Source: Arthrobacter sp. ZGTC131
Lineage (GTDB): Bacteria > Actinomycetota > Actinomycetes > Actinomycetales > Micrococcaceae
Direction of reading: 5' to 3'
Length of the DNA: 64,000 bases
Assembly: GCF_002929275.1 (NCBI RefSeq)
Contig: NZ_PJIK01000017.1
Location: forward strand, 1-64,000
A program made the position numbers and the translations under genes. A model generated the notes under the pieces. The model saw only the letters and a list, made by a program, of their open reading frames with translations. It was not told the DNA's origin and ran no database searches. This document shows, one piece after another, positions 1-7,897 of the stretch. How positions within the stretch are numbered: position 1 is the stretch's first letter; the number at the start of each line of letters is the position of its first letter.

Positions 1-286
1 CACAAAGAACAATGGACCATCCACATGCGATCAGGCATCCCCTGGTTCATCCCGCCACCCCACATCGACCCCCGCCAAAGACCCCGGAGAAGCCACCAAC
101 TCCGAAACTGAGAACCACCAGGCCCGCGAAACGCAGCATGGGCCGCGCCTGCGTCCATGCGGAACCAGAAGAACTGATCAGCGCCCCAACGCAGAGATGC
201 CCCAACCGGATGCCGGATCCGGTTGGGGCAAATTCTGAGCGGGACAGCTCTGCTGCCTGCGCTGCATCGGGACGGCGCGCTACTCG
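1..286. other. intergenic edge region, no gene supported
   Basis: No reading frame here has protein-like composition. A short open frame on the plus strand is Pro/Arg-rich, lacks a ribosome site and matches no family I recognise. The only structured element is the hairpin at 198-230, which serves the minus-strand binding-protein gene that ends at 287. Confidence 0.6.
198..230. terminator. hairpin terminator after the binding-protein gene
   Basis: A perfect 14-bp stem (TGCCCCAACCGGAT paired with ATCCGGTTGGGGCA) with a 5-nt loop lies 57 bp beyond the stop of the minus-strand gene. There is no long T tract, as is common in high-GC actinobacteria. Confidence 0.7.
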
Positions 287-1645
287 CTAGCTGCTGATTG
301 CAGACTTCATTTCGTCCACGGCCTTCTGGCCGGCTTCCTCCGGCGAGAGCCTGTCGAAGAGGACCTCGGAAGTGTAGCGCTTGATGATTTCCTGGATGGC
401 GCCGGCACCCTTCGGTGGCGGAGCGGGGGCTTCACCGAGTTCGCCCTTGATCTGGTCGATAAAGCCCACCACCTTGATGTCCGCCGGAGTCAGCTTCGCG
501 GAGATGGCCTCGCGCACATCGGAGTTCGGTGCCACGCCACGGTCGGCAAGCAGGGCTTCGCCGGCCTTGACGTTGTTCGCCAGGAAGTTGATGAACTTGG
601 CCGTCTCCTCGGGGTGCTTGGTGCGGGACGACGCCGACCAGAACTGTGACGCTTTGTACCAAAGCTTGGTGTCTGCGGAATCCCCCGTCTTGGACGGCAT
701 CCGGAGGATCTTCAGGTCGCTGCCGGCGGCCTTCTCCAGTGCGGGCAATTGATTGGACCACCAGAAAGCCATGCCGTTCTTGCCTGTCGCCAGGCCGCTC
801 TGGTCCAGCGGTGCCGCCTCAGCCTCCACCACTTCAGAGGCCGAAGGCACCGCCTTCTTCGCGCTTAGTTCCTTGAGCAAAGTCCACCAGGATGCAATGT
901 CTCCCGACTCGAATCCGAGCTTGCCGTCTTCGGTGTAGAGCGACTTTCCGTCTTGACGGAGCCACACGCCAAGGGAGGCCTCATCGGTGCCATAGGCTGC
1001 CGCCCCGTAGGTGCCCTTGGGAGACTTCGAGGTGACCTCGGCCGCGATGCGCCCGAAGTCCTCCCACGTCCAGGTGGAATCGTCCGGCAGGGCTACTCCG
1101 GCCGCTTTGAAGACGGCCGGGTTGGCGAGGATCGTGGCCGCGTTGATGCCGGCCGCGACGCCGGTCAGGCCTTTGCTTCCCTTGCCCGCGTTGAGTGCTG
1201 CCTCATCGAATTTCGCGGTGTCGATGTCGTATTTGGAGAGATCGAGCAGAGCGCCGCGGGTCGAGTATTCCGTGATGAACTTTTCGTCCATCTGGATGAT
1301 GTCCGGAGCGTCGTTCGCGGCCACCTGGGTGGCGAGCTTGTCCCAATATCCGCTCCAGTCGCCGAACTCAGGCTTGATCTTGATGTTCGGGTTCTCCGCT
1401 TCGAAGGCGGCGATTGCGTCCTGGGTCAGCTGCGCCCGCTTGTCGCCTCCCCACCACGAGAACCGGAGCTCTACCTTGCCGTCGGCGCTTGTAGGGGCGG
1501 CTCCCCCTCCGCAGGCGCTGAGGGCGAGCACGACGGCGGCCGCTGCGGCCACCGCGCCGGATCGGCGGAACCTCCGCGCAGGCTTCGTGGATCTTGCTTC
1601 GGCCGCGCCGGGACTGGCGGCTTTGGATTGGCGGGAAAAAGGCAC
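287..1645 (-). CDS. sugar ABC transporter solute-binding lipoprotein
   Basis: 452-aa family 1 extracellular solute-binding protein (CUT1 importer class), which captures a sugar outside the membrane for the permeases encoded at 1959-3864. The N-terminus has an Arg-rich stretch, a hydrophobic Ala/Val segment and a lipobox LSAC with the lipidated Cys near residue 45. Next comes the family-typical FSWWGGDKRAQLTQDAI start of the mature protein. The start is a GTG preceded by GGAG six bases upstream. It is separated from the permeases by 313 bp and has its own promoter and LacI operator (1777-1826), so it can be transcribed independently and more strongly than the permeases. The substrate is not evident from sequence; the neighbours suggest a plant-polymer-derived oligosaccharide or uronate. 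Confidence 0.93.
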   Translation of the reverse strand: MPFSRQSKAASPGAAEARSTKPARRFRRSGAVAAAAAVVLALSACGGGAAPTSADGKVELRFSWWGGDKRAQLTQDAIAAFEAENPNIKIKPEFGDWSGYWDKLATQVAANDAPDIIQMDEKFITEYSTRGALLDLSKYDIDTAKFDEAALNAGKGSKGLTGVAAGINAATILANPAVFKAAGVALPDDSTWTWEDFGRIAAEVTSKSPKGTYGAAAYGTDEASLGVWLRQDGKSLYTEDGKLGFESGDIASWWTLLKELSAKKAVPSASEVVEAEAAPLDQSGLATGKNGMAFWWSNQLPALEKAAGSDLKILRMPSKTGDSADTKLWYKASQFWSASSRTKHPEETAKFINFLANNVKAGEALLADRGVAPNSDVREAISAKLTPADIKVVGFIDQIKGELGEAPAPPPKGAGAIQEIIKRYTSEVLFDRLSPEEAGQKAVDEMKSAISS

Positions 1646-1958
1646 TGTATTCTCCGATCTTCTTTGATCTTGAAAGCTGACTGAGCTGATATCTGAATAT
1701 GGTGAAAGCTGGGTGCTGGTCGAATCAGATGAAACGCGTGGCCCTGGATACCAGACCGGCTGCCTGCGAAGGCTGGGAAAGCGCTTTCTGATAACCGAGC
1801 ATACAAGTTAGCTACTTGTAGTACAAGGTACTTTTCCGGCATATATCGCGATTTGATTTCGGCGTCACTTGTCGCCTCACGAACTGCCGACAGGGCAGCG
1901 TGCGGCCGAGGCAGAGCGAGGCATCGGGACCGGATCGGCAGCCCCCCAAGACCTGGCT
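1646..1958. other. 313-bp intergenic region with regulated promoter
   Basis: No gene. The stretch contains the minus-strand promoter/operator complex at 1777-1827. The rest, nearer the permease stop at 1959, shows nothing I recognise. Confidence 0.7.
1777..1827 (-). promoter_or_regulatory. promoter with LacI operator and TACAAG inverted repeats
   Basis: Read on the minus strand: -35 TTGTAC (plus coordinates 1821-1826), 17-bp spacer, -10 TATGCT (1798-1803). Immediately downstream, at the expected transcription start, is the perfect 12-bp palindrome GAAAGCGCTTTC (1777-1788), a LacI-family operator like those at 4108 and 13856. The -35 and spacer also contain three TACAAG half-sites forming two overlapping inverted repeats: TACAAGT-N5-ACTTGTA (1802-1820) and CTTGTA-G-TACAAG (1815-1827). 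The latter resembles GntR/HutC-type operators. Confidence 0.75.
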
Positions 1959-2927
1959 TTACTTAATTCCGGTGGTAGCGATCCCCTTGATGAGGAACCG
2001 CTGGCCGAACAGGAACACCAGGAACACCGGCAGCAGCGACACTATGGACATCGCGAAGAGCGAGCCCCAACTCGTGGCGGACTGTGAGTCCACGAACGCC
2101 CGCAGGGCAACCGGCACGGTGAACATCTCCGGATCCGTCAGGTAGATCAATGCGCCGAAGAAGTCGTTCCATGTCCAGATGAACGTGAAGATGGTTGTGG
2201 TGGCGAGCGCCGGAACCATCAGGGGCAGGATGACTCGCAGGAAGATGCGGGGATGGCCGGCGCCGTCGATCCGCGCGGCCTCATCCAGTTCCGTGGGAAT
2301 ACCGCGGATGAACTGCACCATGAGGAAAACGAAGAACGCGTCCGTTGCCAGCAGTTTGGGCACAATGAGCGGCCAGAACGTGTTCACCCAGCCGATCTGC
2401 GAGAAGAGGATGTACTGCGGCACGATGATCACGTGGAACGGAAGCATGATGGTCAGCAGCATGATGCCGAAGAACAGTTTCTTGCCGCTGAACTGCAGCC
2501 GGGCGAATGCATAGGCGGCCATGGAGCAGGAGATCAGGTTGCCCAGGATGGAACCGATCACCACCACCGCCGAATTGAGCATGTAGTGCCCGAACGGGTG
2601 GGTCAGCGCCGACCATCCGTCGGTGTAGTTACCCATCTCCAGGCTGTTCAGCCAGAGACCGGGTTCGCGGAAAATCAGCTCGTTGGGCCGCAGCGATGAA
2701 ACCACCATCCACAGCAACGGGTAGATCATGATGCCGCCGGCGATGATCAGTACGGCATGCTTCGCCATGGCTTTGAGGCGCGCGCTGCGGCTGAAGGCCA
2801 GCGTGCCGCGGGATTCGCGCTTCCGGCCGCCGCCCTTGGGGCTCCCGACTCGAAATTTCGCACCCCTTGATTTACCGCCCGAGGACGGCGCTTTCTCCGG
2901 AGCTGGCAAGGTCTGTAGTTCAGTCAT
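1959..2927 (-). CDS. carbohydrate ABC transporter permease (MalG type)
   Basis: 322-aa inner-membrane permease of the binding-protein-dependent transport family. A basic, soluble N-terminus (about 50 residues) precedes six predicted membrane helices. The cytoplasmic EAA loop that docks the ATPase is visible as ELDEAARIDGAGHPRIFLRVILP. The start codon lies inside the end of the upstream permease gene (8-bp overlap), so the two are translationally coupled and form the MalF/MalG-type heterodimer. No ATPase gene accompanies them. Confidence 0.93.
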   Translation of the reverse strand: MTELQTLPAPEKAPSSGGKSRGAKFRVGSPKGGGRKRESRGTLAFSRSARLKAMAKHAVLIIAGGIMIYPLLWMVVSSLRPNELIFREPGLWLNSLEMGNYTDGWSALTHPFGHYMLNSAVVVIGSILGNLISCSMAAYAFARLQFSGKKLFFGIMLLTIMLPFHVIIVPQYILFSQIGWVNTFWPLIVPKLLATDAFFVFLMVQFIRGIPTELDEAARIDGAGHPRIFLRVILPLMVPALATTTIFTFIWTWNDFFGALIYLTDPEMFTVPVALRAFVDSQSATSWGSLFAMSIVSLLPVFLVFLFGQRFLIKGIATTGIK

Positions 2928-3864
2928 CGTAGAACACCCAATACTTTGAAGCGATGAAGTTGATGGCCGTAAATGCGCCGATGATTACCAGCAGGAACCA
3001 GGCCATCGCCGAGGCATAACCCATCTCGAACTGGCCGAACCCCTTCTGATACAGGTAGAGCGTGAAGAACATGGTGGAGTCGGACGGCCCGCCGTTGCCT
3101 CCCGAGACGATGAACGCCTGGGTGAAGGACTGGAAGGAGCCGATGATCTGCAGGACCAGGTTGAAGAAGATGATCGGGCTCAGCATCGGCAACGTGATCC
3201 GCCAGAACTTCTGGAGCGTGGTGGCCCCGTCCACCTCGGCCGCTTCGTAGTACATGTTGGGAATCTGGCGAAGGCCCGCAAGGAAGATGATCATGGGGCT
3301 GCCGAAGGTCCAGACGTGGAGCAGGATGATGGAACCGAGCGAGGTGGACGGGTCCGAGATCCAGCCCGGCCCGGTGATCCCGAACATGGCCAGCACTTGG
3401 TTCACAAGGCCGGAGGTTCCGAAGATCTGCTTCCAGAGGATAGCGACGGCGACGGAGCCGCCAAGCAGGGACGGCAAGTAGAAGATGGACCGATAGAACG
3501 GCAGGCCGCGGAGGCCCTTGTCCAGCACCAGTGCAATGAGGAGTGCCACCGCAAGCTGCAGGGGAACGCCGACCAGTACATAGGTGAAGGTCACGCGCAG
3601 GGAATTGTGGAGCCGTGCGTCGCCAAGCATGCGGGTGAAGTTATCCAAGCCGGTCCATTCCGGCGGCTGCAGCAGGTTGTAGTCCGTAAAGGACAGGTAG
3701 AGGGACATGATCATGGGGCCTACAGTGATCGCCACGAGGCCGATCAGCCACGGCAACAGGAAGATGTAGGCCGCCTTGTTGTCACGACGGTTAGCGCGTT
3801 TTTCCTCGGCAGTCGCCGGCCCTTTTCGCCGGCTCATGGAGGACAGTTCGCTGATAGCGCTCAT
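2920..3864 (-). CDS. carbohydrate ABC transporter permease (MalF type)
   Basis: 314-aa partner permease with six predicted helices and an EAA loop (YEAAEVDGATTLQKFWRITLP). The frame is open upstream to 4062, but the start at 3864 is chosen because it is preceded by GAGGGGGAGG and begins the conserved cytoplasmic N-tail. The upstream extension is low-complexity and would run into the operator. The gene is transcribed away from the divergent hydrolase gene and shares the LacI-controlled intergenic region at 4062-4121 with it. Confidence 0.92.
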   Translation of the reverse strand: MSAISELSSMSRRKGPATAEEKRANRRDNKAAYIFLLPWLIGLVAITVGPMIMSLYLSFTDYNLLQPPEWTGLDNFTRMLGDARLHNSLRVTFTYVLVGVPLQLAVALLIALVLDKGLRGLPFYRSIFYLPSLLGGSVAVAILWKQIFGTSGLVNQVLAMFGITGPGWISDPSTSLGSIILLHVWTFGSPMIIFLAGLRQIPNMYYEAAEVDGATTLQKFWRITLPMLSPIIFFNLVLQIIGSFQSFTQAFIVSGGNGGPSDSTMFFTLYLYQKGFGQFEMGYASAMAWFLLVIIGAFTAINFIASKYWVFYDD

Positions 3865-4061
3865 TGCCTCCCCCTCGGTGGGCGGACGCCTGCCGGCGTC
3901 CCGCAGTGATGCTGTGCGGCCATGTGGTCTCCTTTGGTCATCGTGGCCTTCCACGGCGTGCTGGGTGAAGTGCTTTGCCGTCCCCGGGGGCGCCGAAGAG
4001 TTCCGGCACCGCCCGCCTTTATGGCTTCCGGAGTGACCGGGCCAACAGCGGCTTTGTACCA

Positions 4062-4121
4062 AAGTAAACGCTTTCTTGACCGCTGTACACCCTTTTGCTA
4101 ATTTTTAGGAAAGCGTTTTCC
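4062..4121. promoter_or_regulatory. divergent regulatory region with two LacI operators
   Basis: Operator 1 is AAGTAAACGCTTTCTT (4062-4077), covering the minus-strand permease promoter region. Operator 2 is GGAAAGCGTTTTCC (4108-4121). Between them lies a good plus-strand promoter: -35 TTGACC (4076-4081), 17-bp spacer, and extended -10 TGCTAATTT with the hexamer at 4099-4104. Operator 1 abuts the -35 and operator 2 covers the expected start site, an arrangement that fits repression of the hydrolase gene. Both sites carry the LacI/CcpA-type AANCGNTT core. Confidence 0.8.
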
Positions 4122-4196
4122 AAAATCAGTCCAACTCCGGATCAGAGCAGCTGCGAGAGGCAGGACACCCATGTTTGCACCCGTCAGGCCGAGCCG

Positions 4197-5597
4197 ATGA
4201 ATTCGGGTCGGATAGATGACGCGCCACGGCCGAGCGCCATTGGCGGCTATGAGAACTGGCCTGCTTACATGCATTCCCGCCCGCGGCATAGGGCAGAGTC
4301 CGCGCCCGCGCAGGAGCTGGCGGACGCCCTCGGTGTGCCTGCCGTTCCGGAGGCTCCGCATGCTGTGCTTGAGTCGGCGGAAACGCACGACGGCGTTACT
4401 ACTTCCCGGGTCAGCTGGCAGTTGGGCTTCGGCCCCCGCACCCGCGCCTGGTTCCTGCGTCCCGCCGGCGTGCCCGGCCCGCTGCCGGGAGTCCTGGCAC
4501 TCCACTGCCACGCCGGCATCAAGTCGGGCGGCGCCGAACGCCTGCTGCCTGCGGTTACTGTCCACGGGACCGCTGCTTCCGGGACGGCTGTCCCCGGGAT
4601 GATGTCCGCGGACACCGCTGCGGGCAGCGCGCACACGGAATTCCAGCGGCGGCTCTACGGCGGCAGACCGTCCGCCGCTTGGCTAGCGTCACAGGGCTTC
4701 GCCGTCCTGGCCCACGACACTTTCTCCTGGGGTAGCCGCCGCTTTGACCTCGGCACGCCCCCTCGGCGCACGTCCGCCATCATCGAGGGCCGCAAGGCAC
4801 TATGGCGGGAGGCCGGCGTCGTGCCGTCCGAAGCGGAGCAGTACGACGCCGCGGCGGCGGCGCACGAGGACACTGTTGCGAAAGCGGCCGGCCTGCTGGG
4901 CACGAGCTTCGCCGGAATGGTGGCGCACGATGACCTCGCGGCCCTCCACGTCCTTGCGGGTCTTCCCGGCGTGGATGCCGGCAGGCTGGGCACCATCGGC
5001 TTCTCCGGCGGAGGCGGCCGGTCCCTCATGCTGGCCGCGCTCAGCCCGCTGGTCCGCACGTGCGTAGTGTCGTGCATGATGACCACCTACCGCTCGCTGT
5101 TTCCCGCGTACCTGGACGCGCACTCGTGGCTGCTGCAGACCCCGGGGCTGTCGCGGCTGGGCGAATTTCCGGAGCTGGCGGGACGATCGACCGCGGACCG
5201 CATCCTGGTCCAGTACGCGCTGTCCGATGAACTGTTCCCGGAGGACGGGATGCGCGACGCCGATGCGATGCTGCGCGCACAGCTTTCGTCCGGCCGCTAC
5301 ACCGGTAGCTTCTGGCCGGGAGGGCACGCCTTCAGCACCGTTATGCAGGACGAAGCCGCCAGCTTCCTGGCCGAGTCGCTGTTCGGCACACCGTCGGATG
5401 CGTCCGCACTGTCCCAGCCGCGCCTCAGCGCGGATGACCTTGCCGGTTCCCTGTCAGCATCCCTGGCCGGCTCCCTGTCAGCATCCCTGGCCGGCTCCGT
5501 GTTCGCTTCCGGGTCAGGCTCCTTGGCCGCGAGCGCCGCCTCCCTGTCCGCGGGCGCCGCCCCGGTTCCTTCTCCGCCAGCAAGTCAGGACGGTTAG
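4197..5597 (+). CDS. alpha/beta-hydrolase, acetyl-xylan-esterase-like
   Basis: 466-aa hydrolase of the dienelactone hydrolase/acetyl esterase superfamily, with no signal peptide. The nucleophile elbow GFSGGG (Ser about 270), an acid in SDELFP (Asp about 344) and a His in GGHAF (about 377) give a complete triad. The core resembles putative acetyl-xylan esterases, so deacetylation of an imported sugar is plausible but unproven. The last 60 residues are a low-complexity tail built from 8-residue repeats (LAGSLSAS, repeated with decay). The ATG at 4197 is preferred over upstream codons because those lie in the promoter and operator. It is followed 2 bp later by the fusion oxidoreductase gene. Confidence 0.85.
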   Translation: MNSGRIDDAPRPSAIGGYENWPAYMHSRPRHRAESAPAQELADALGVPAVPEAPHAVLESAETHDGVTTSRVSWQLGFGPRTRAWFLRPAGVPGPLPGVLALHCHAGIKSGGAERLLPAVTVHGTAASGTAVPGMMSADTAAGSAHTEFQRRLYGGRPSAAWLASQGFAVLAHDTFSWGSRRFDLGTPPRRTSAIIEGRKALWREAGVVPSEAEQYDAAAAAHEDTVAKAAGLLGTSFAGMVAHDDLAALHVLAGLPGVDAGRLGTIGFSGGGGRSLMLAALSPLVRTCVVSCMMTTYRSLFPAYLDAHSWLLQTPGLSRLGEFPELAGRSTADRILVQYALSDELFPEDGMRDADAMLRAQLSSGRYTGSFWPGGHAFSTVMQDEAASFLAESLFGTPSDASALSQPRLSADDLAGSLSASLAGSLSASLAGSVFASGSGSLAASAASLSAGAAPVPSPPASQDG

Positions 5598-5599
5598 AC

Positions 5600-7897
5600 A
5601 TGACCCGCACCTCCCCCGACGCTTCGGCGCCCACATCCATTCGTCCGGGCACCCCGGCCGCGCCGACCTCCACCCCGGACATACTGGCTTCCGGTCCGGA
5701 CACTCCGGCACCAGCCGGTCCCGCGGCGCCACCGCGGACCGCCCTCGTGGGCGCCCACGGCTACGGTGCGCGGCATCTGGAGAACCTTGCCCGGCTCGCC
5801 GCGCTCAACCTGGTTGACCTCGTGGCCGTCGCGGATCCCCGTCCTCCGGCCGAGGGCACGCTGGCCGCAGGCGTTCCCATATTCGCATCATTGGCGGAAC
5901 TCCTCGCCTCCGGACCGGCGCCGGACGTGGTCATCCTGGCCACGCCCATCCAGACGCATGCCCCGCTGGCGCTGGCTGCCCTCGCTGCGGGTTCCGACGT
6001 CTATGTGGAGAAACCACCAATGGCCTCCTTGGCCCAGTTCAACGCCGTGCTCTCCGCAGCAGAAGAGGCCGGCCGCCTTGTCCAGGTTGGCTTCCAGAGC
6101 CTAGGTTCGCATGCGTTGCCCGCCCTGGACCGGCTGGTGGCCGACGGCGAAATCGGCGACATCCGGGGCGTCAGCGCCGTTGGCACCTGGGTGCGCGCCA
6201 CCGGCTACTTCAAACGCTCCCGCTGGGCGGGCAAGCGGAGCCTGGACGGCACGGACGTGGTGGACGGTGTTGCCACCAACGCCCTGGCTCATGCGGTGGC
6301 CACAGGGCTGAGAATCGCAGGCGCGGCCAGTACGGCCGACGTCGCGTCCGTGGAGACCGATCTCTACCATGCGCACGCGACCGAAAGTGACGACACGTCC
6401 GTGATCCGGGTCCGGACCGCCACCGGAACGGTCCTGCTGTGCGCCCTGACGCTGTGCGCCGACGAACAGACCGCACCGTCGGTGACCATCCACGGCACCA
6501 AGGGTCAGGCCGAATTCTTTTACACCGAAGACCGGCTGACGGTTTCAACGCCCGACGGCGAGCGCACGGAGACCTTCAGCCGAACGGACCTGCTGGAGGA
6601 CCTGCTGGAGGCCCGCCGTTCCGGTGGCCCCGGCGCTCCGCTGCTGAGCCCGCTGGCTGGCACTGGGGCATTCATGCGTGTGCTGGAGGCCATCCGGACA
6701 GCGGAACCTCCCCGCGGCATCGGCCCTGAGCATGTCACATGGAAAGGCGACGGCGACGACGCCCATCCCGTCGTCCACGGCATCGGCCAGCTGGTTCGCA
6801 GGGCCGCGGAAGCCCAAGCAACCTTCGCCGAGCTCGGCACGCCCTGGGCCCGGGAGCTGCCAGAGTCAGCAGTGGCAAATCCGCAGCTCCCGTTCACTGT
6901 GAAGGGCAAAGTGGTGGCGCGGCCGGCCGACGGTACGAAGATCAGGCCCACGTCGTCTCCCCGCCCCTACCTCCATCCCGTCAGCACCCTGGCCGGCACC
7001 ACGGTGACCGACCACCTGCCTGAGGATCACGTGTGGCACCTGGGCGTGGGCGTTGCCATCCAGGACGTGGACGGCGTCAACTTCTGGGGCGGGCGCACCT
7101 ACACCCGCGACGCCGGAGCCTACGTCTGGCGCAAGGACCACGGCCGGATCGTCACCCTAGCGGTGGACGCCGCAGAAGGGCCGGAAGGCGAAGGGGAGGC
7201 GGAAGGCGCAGGGGAGGCGGAAGGCGCAGTAGCCCCGGAAGGCGCAGAATTGGCGGAAGATGCAGGGGCGGTTACCGGCACAGCCACGGCGTCGGCGGCA
7301 GCACAAGGCGAGTGTTCGCGCACCGAAACCCTCAGCTGGCTGGCCGCGGACGGTTCGCCCCTCCTCAGCGAACGGCGGACGTGGAGCTGGGCCGCCGTCG
7401 GATCCTCCAGTTGGCGCCTGACGCTCGACTTCGAGCTCACTCCGGCCGGAACTGATCCGGTCACTCTGGGCAGTCCCGGTTCCAACGGCCGGCCGCAGGG
7501 CGGCTACGGCGGCTTCTTCTGGCGCCTGCCGGCAGTCGAGGATGCCAAGGTGTGGACGGCGAACGCGGAAGGTGAAGACGCCGTGCACGGCGCACTGCCC
7601 TCTCCCGAGGCTCCTTGGCTGGCCTGGTCCGGCATTTTCCGGAAGGGAGAGCCCGACGGCGGTCCCGCCACCATGGTGTTCCTGCCCACGGCGGCCGGGA
7701 CGAGACAGCCGCACGATCCGTGGTTTGTCCGCGTGGCTGGGTACCCCGGCGTCGGACTGTCCCTGGCATGGGAACACGCGGCGACGGCCACCCGCGACAA
7801 CCCGCTTCACCGAACCGTCATGGTGCTGGTGGCCGACGGCCTCCTGTCCACCTTGGACGTCGAACGGCTCATCACAACTTTGGGGGAATCTGCATGA
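5600..7897 (+). CDS. Gfo/Idh/MocA oxidoreductase fused to a DUF6807 (PmoA-like) domain
   Basis: 765-aa two-domain protein. After a Pro/Thr/Ala-rich leader (about 45 residues) comes a Rossmann NAD(P) domain (LVGAHGYGARHLENLARL) and the Gfo/Idh/MocA signature EKPP (about 137-140), followed by the C-terminal oxidoreductase domain to about residue 400. From about 440 to the end is a DUF6807 domain: RPYLHPVSTLAG, HVWHLGVG and NFWGGRTY are its typical blocks. An acidic, repetitive insert of about 35 residues (GEAEGAGEAEG type) interrupts the second domain near 526-560. It likely oxidises a sugar-derived substrate in the cytoplasm; the DUF6807 role is unknown. The gene follows the hydrolase by 2 bp and overlaps the next start by 4 bp (ATGA). 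Confidence 0.88.
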   Translation: MTRTSPDASAPTSIRPGTPAAPTSTPDILASGPDTPAPAGPAAPPRTALVGAHGYGARHLENLARLAALNLVDLVAVADPRPPAEGTLAAGVPIFASLAELLASGPAPDVVILATPIQTHAPLALAALAAGSDVYVEKPPMASLAQFNAVLSAAEEAGRLVQVGFQSLGSHALPALDRLVADGEIGDIRGVSAVGTWVRATGYFKRSRWAGKRSLDGTDVVDGVATNALAHAVATGLRIAGAASTADVASVETDLYHAHATESDDTSVIRVRTATGTVLLCALTLCADEQTAPSVTIHGTKGQAEFFYTEDRLTVSTPDGERTETFSRTDLLEDLLEARRSGGPGAPLLSPLAGTGAFMRVLEAIRTAEPPRGIGPEHVTWKGDGDDAHPVVHGIGQLVRRAAEAQATFAELGTPWARELPESAVANPQLPFTVKGKVVARPADGTKIRPTSSPRPYLHPVSTLAGTTVTDHLPEDHVWHLGVGVAIQDVDGVNFWGGRTYTRDAGAYVWRKDHGRIVTLAVDAAEGPEGEGEAEGAGEAEGAVAPEGAELAEDAGAVTGTATASAAAQGECSRTETLSWLAADGSPLLSERRTWSWAAVGSSSWRLTLDFELTPAGTDPVTLGSPGSNGRPQGGYGGFFWRLPAVEDAKVWTANAEGEDAVHGALPSPEAPWLAWSGIFRKGEPDGGPATMVFLPTAAGTRQPHDPWFVRVAGYPGVGLSLAWEHAATATRDNPLHRTVMVLVADGLLSTLDVERLITTLGESA

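Noticed and set aside
12-290. 92-codon plus-strand open frame at the left edge
   Set aside because: Pro/Arg-rich, no recognisable domain, spans the terminator hairpin.
3865-4062. N-terminal extension of the MalF-type permease
   Set aside because: Arg/Gly/His-rich, no ribosome site, would overlap the operator; 3864 has GAGGGGGAGG.
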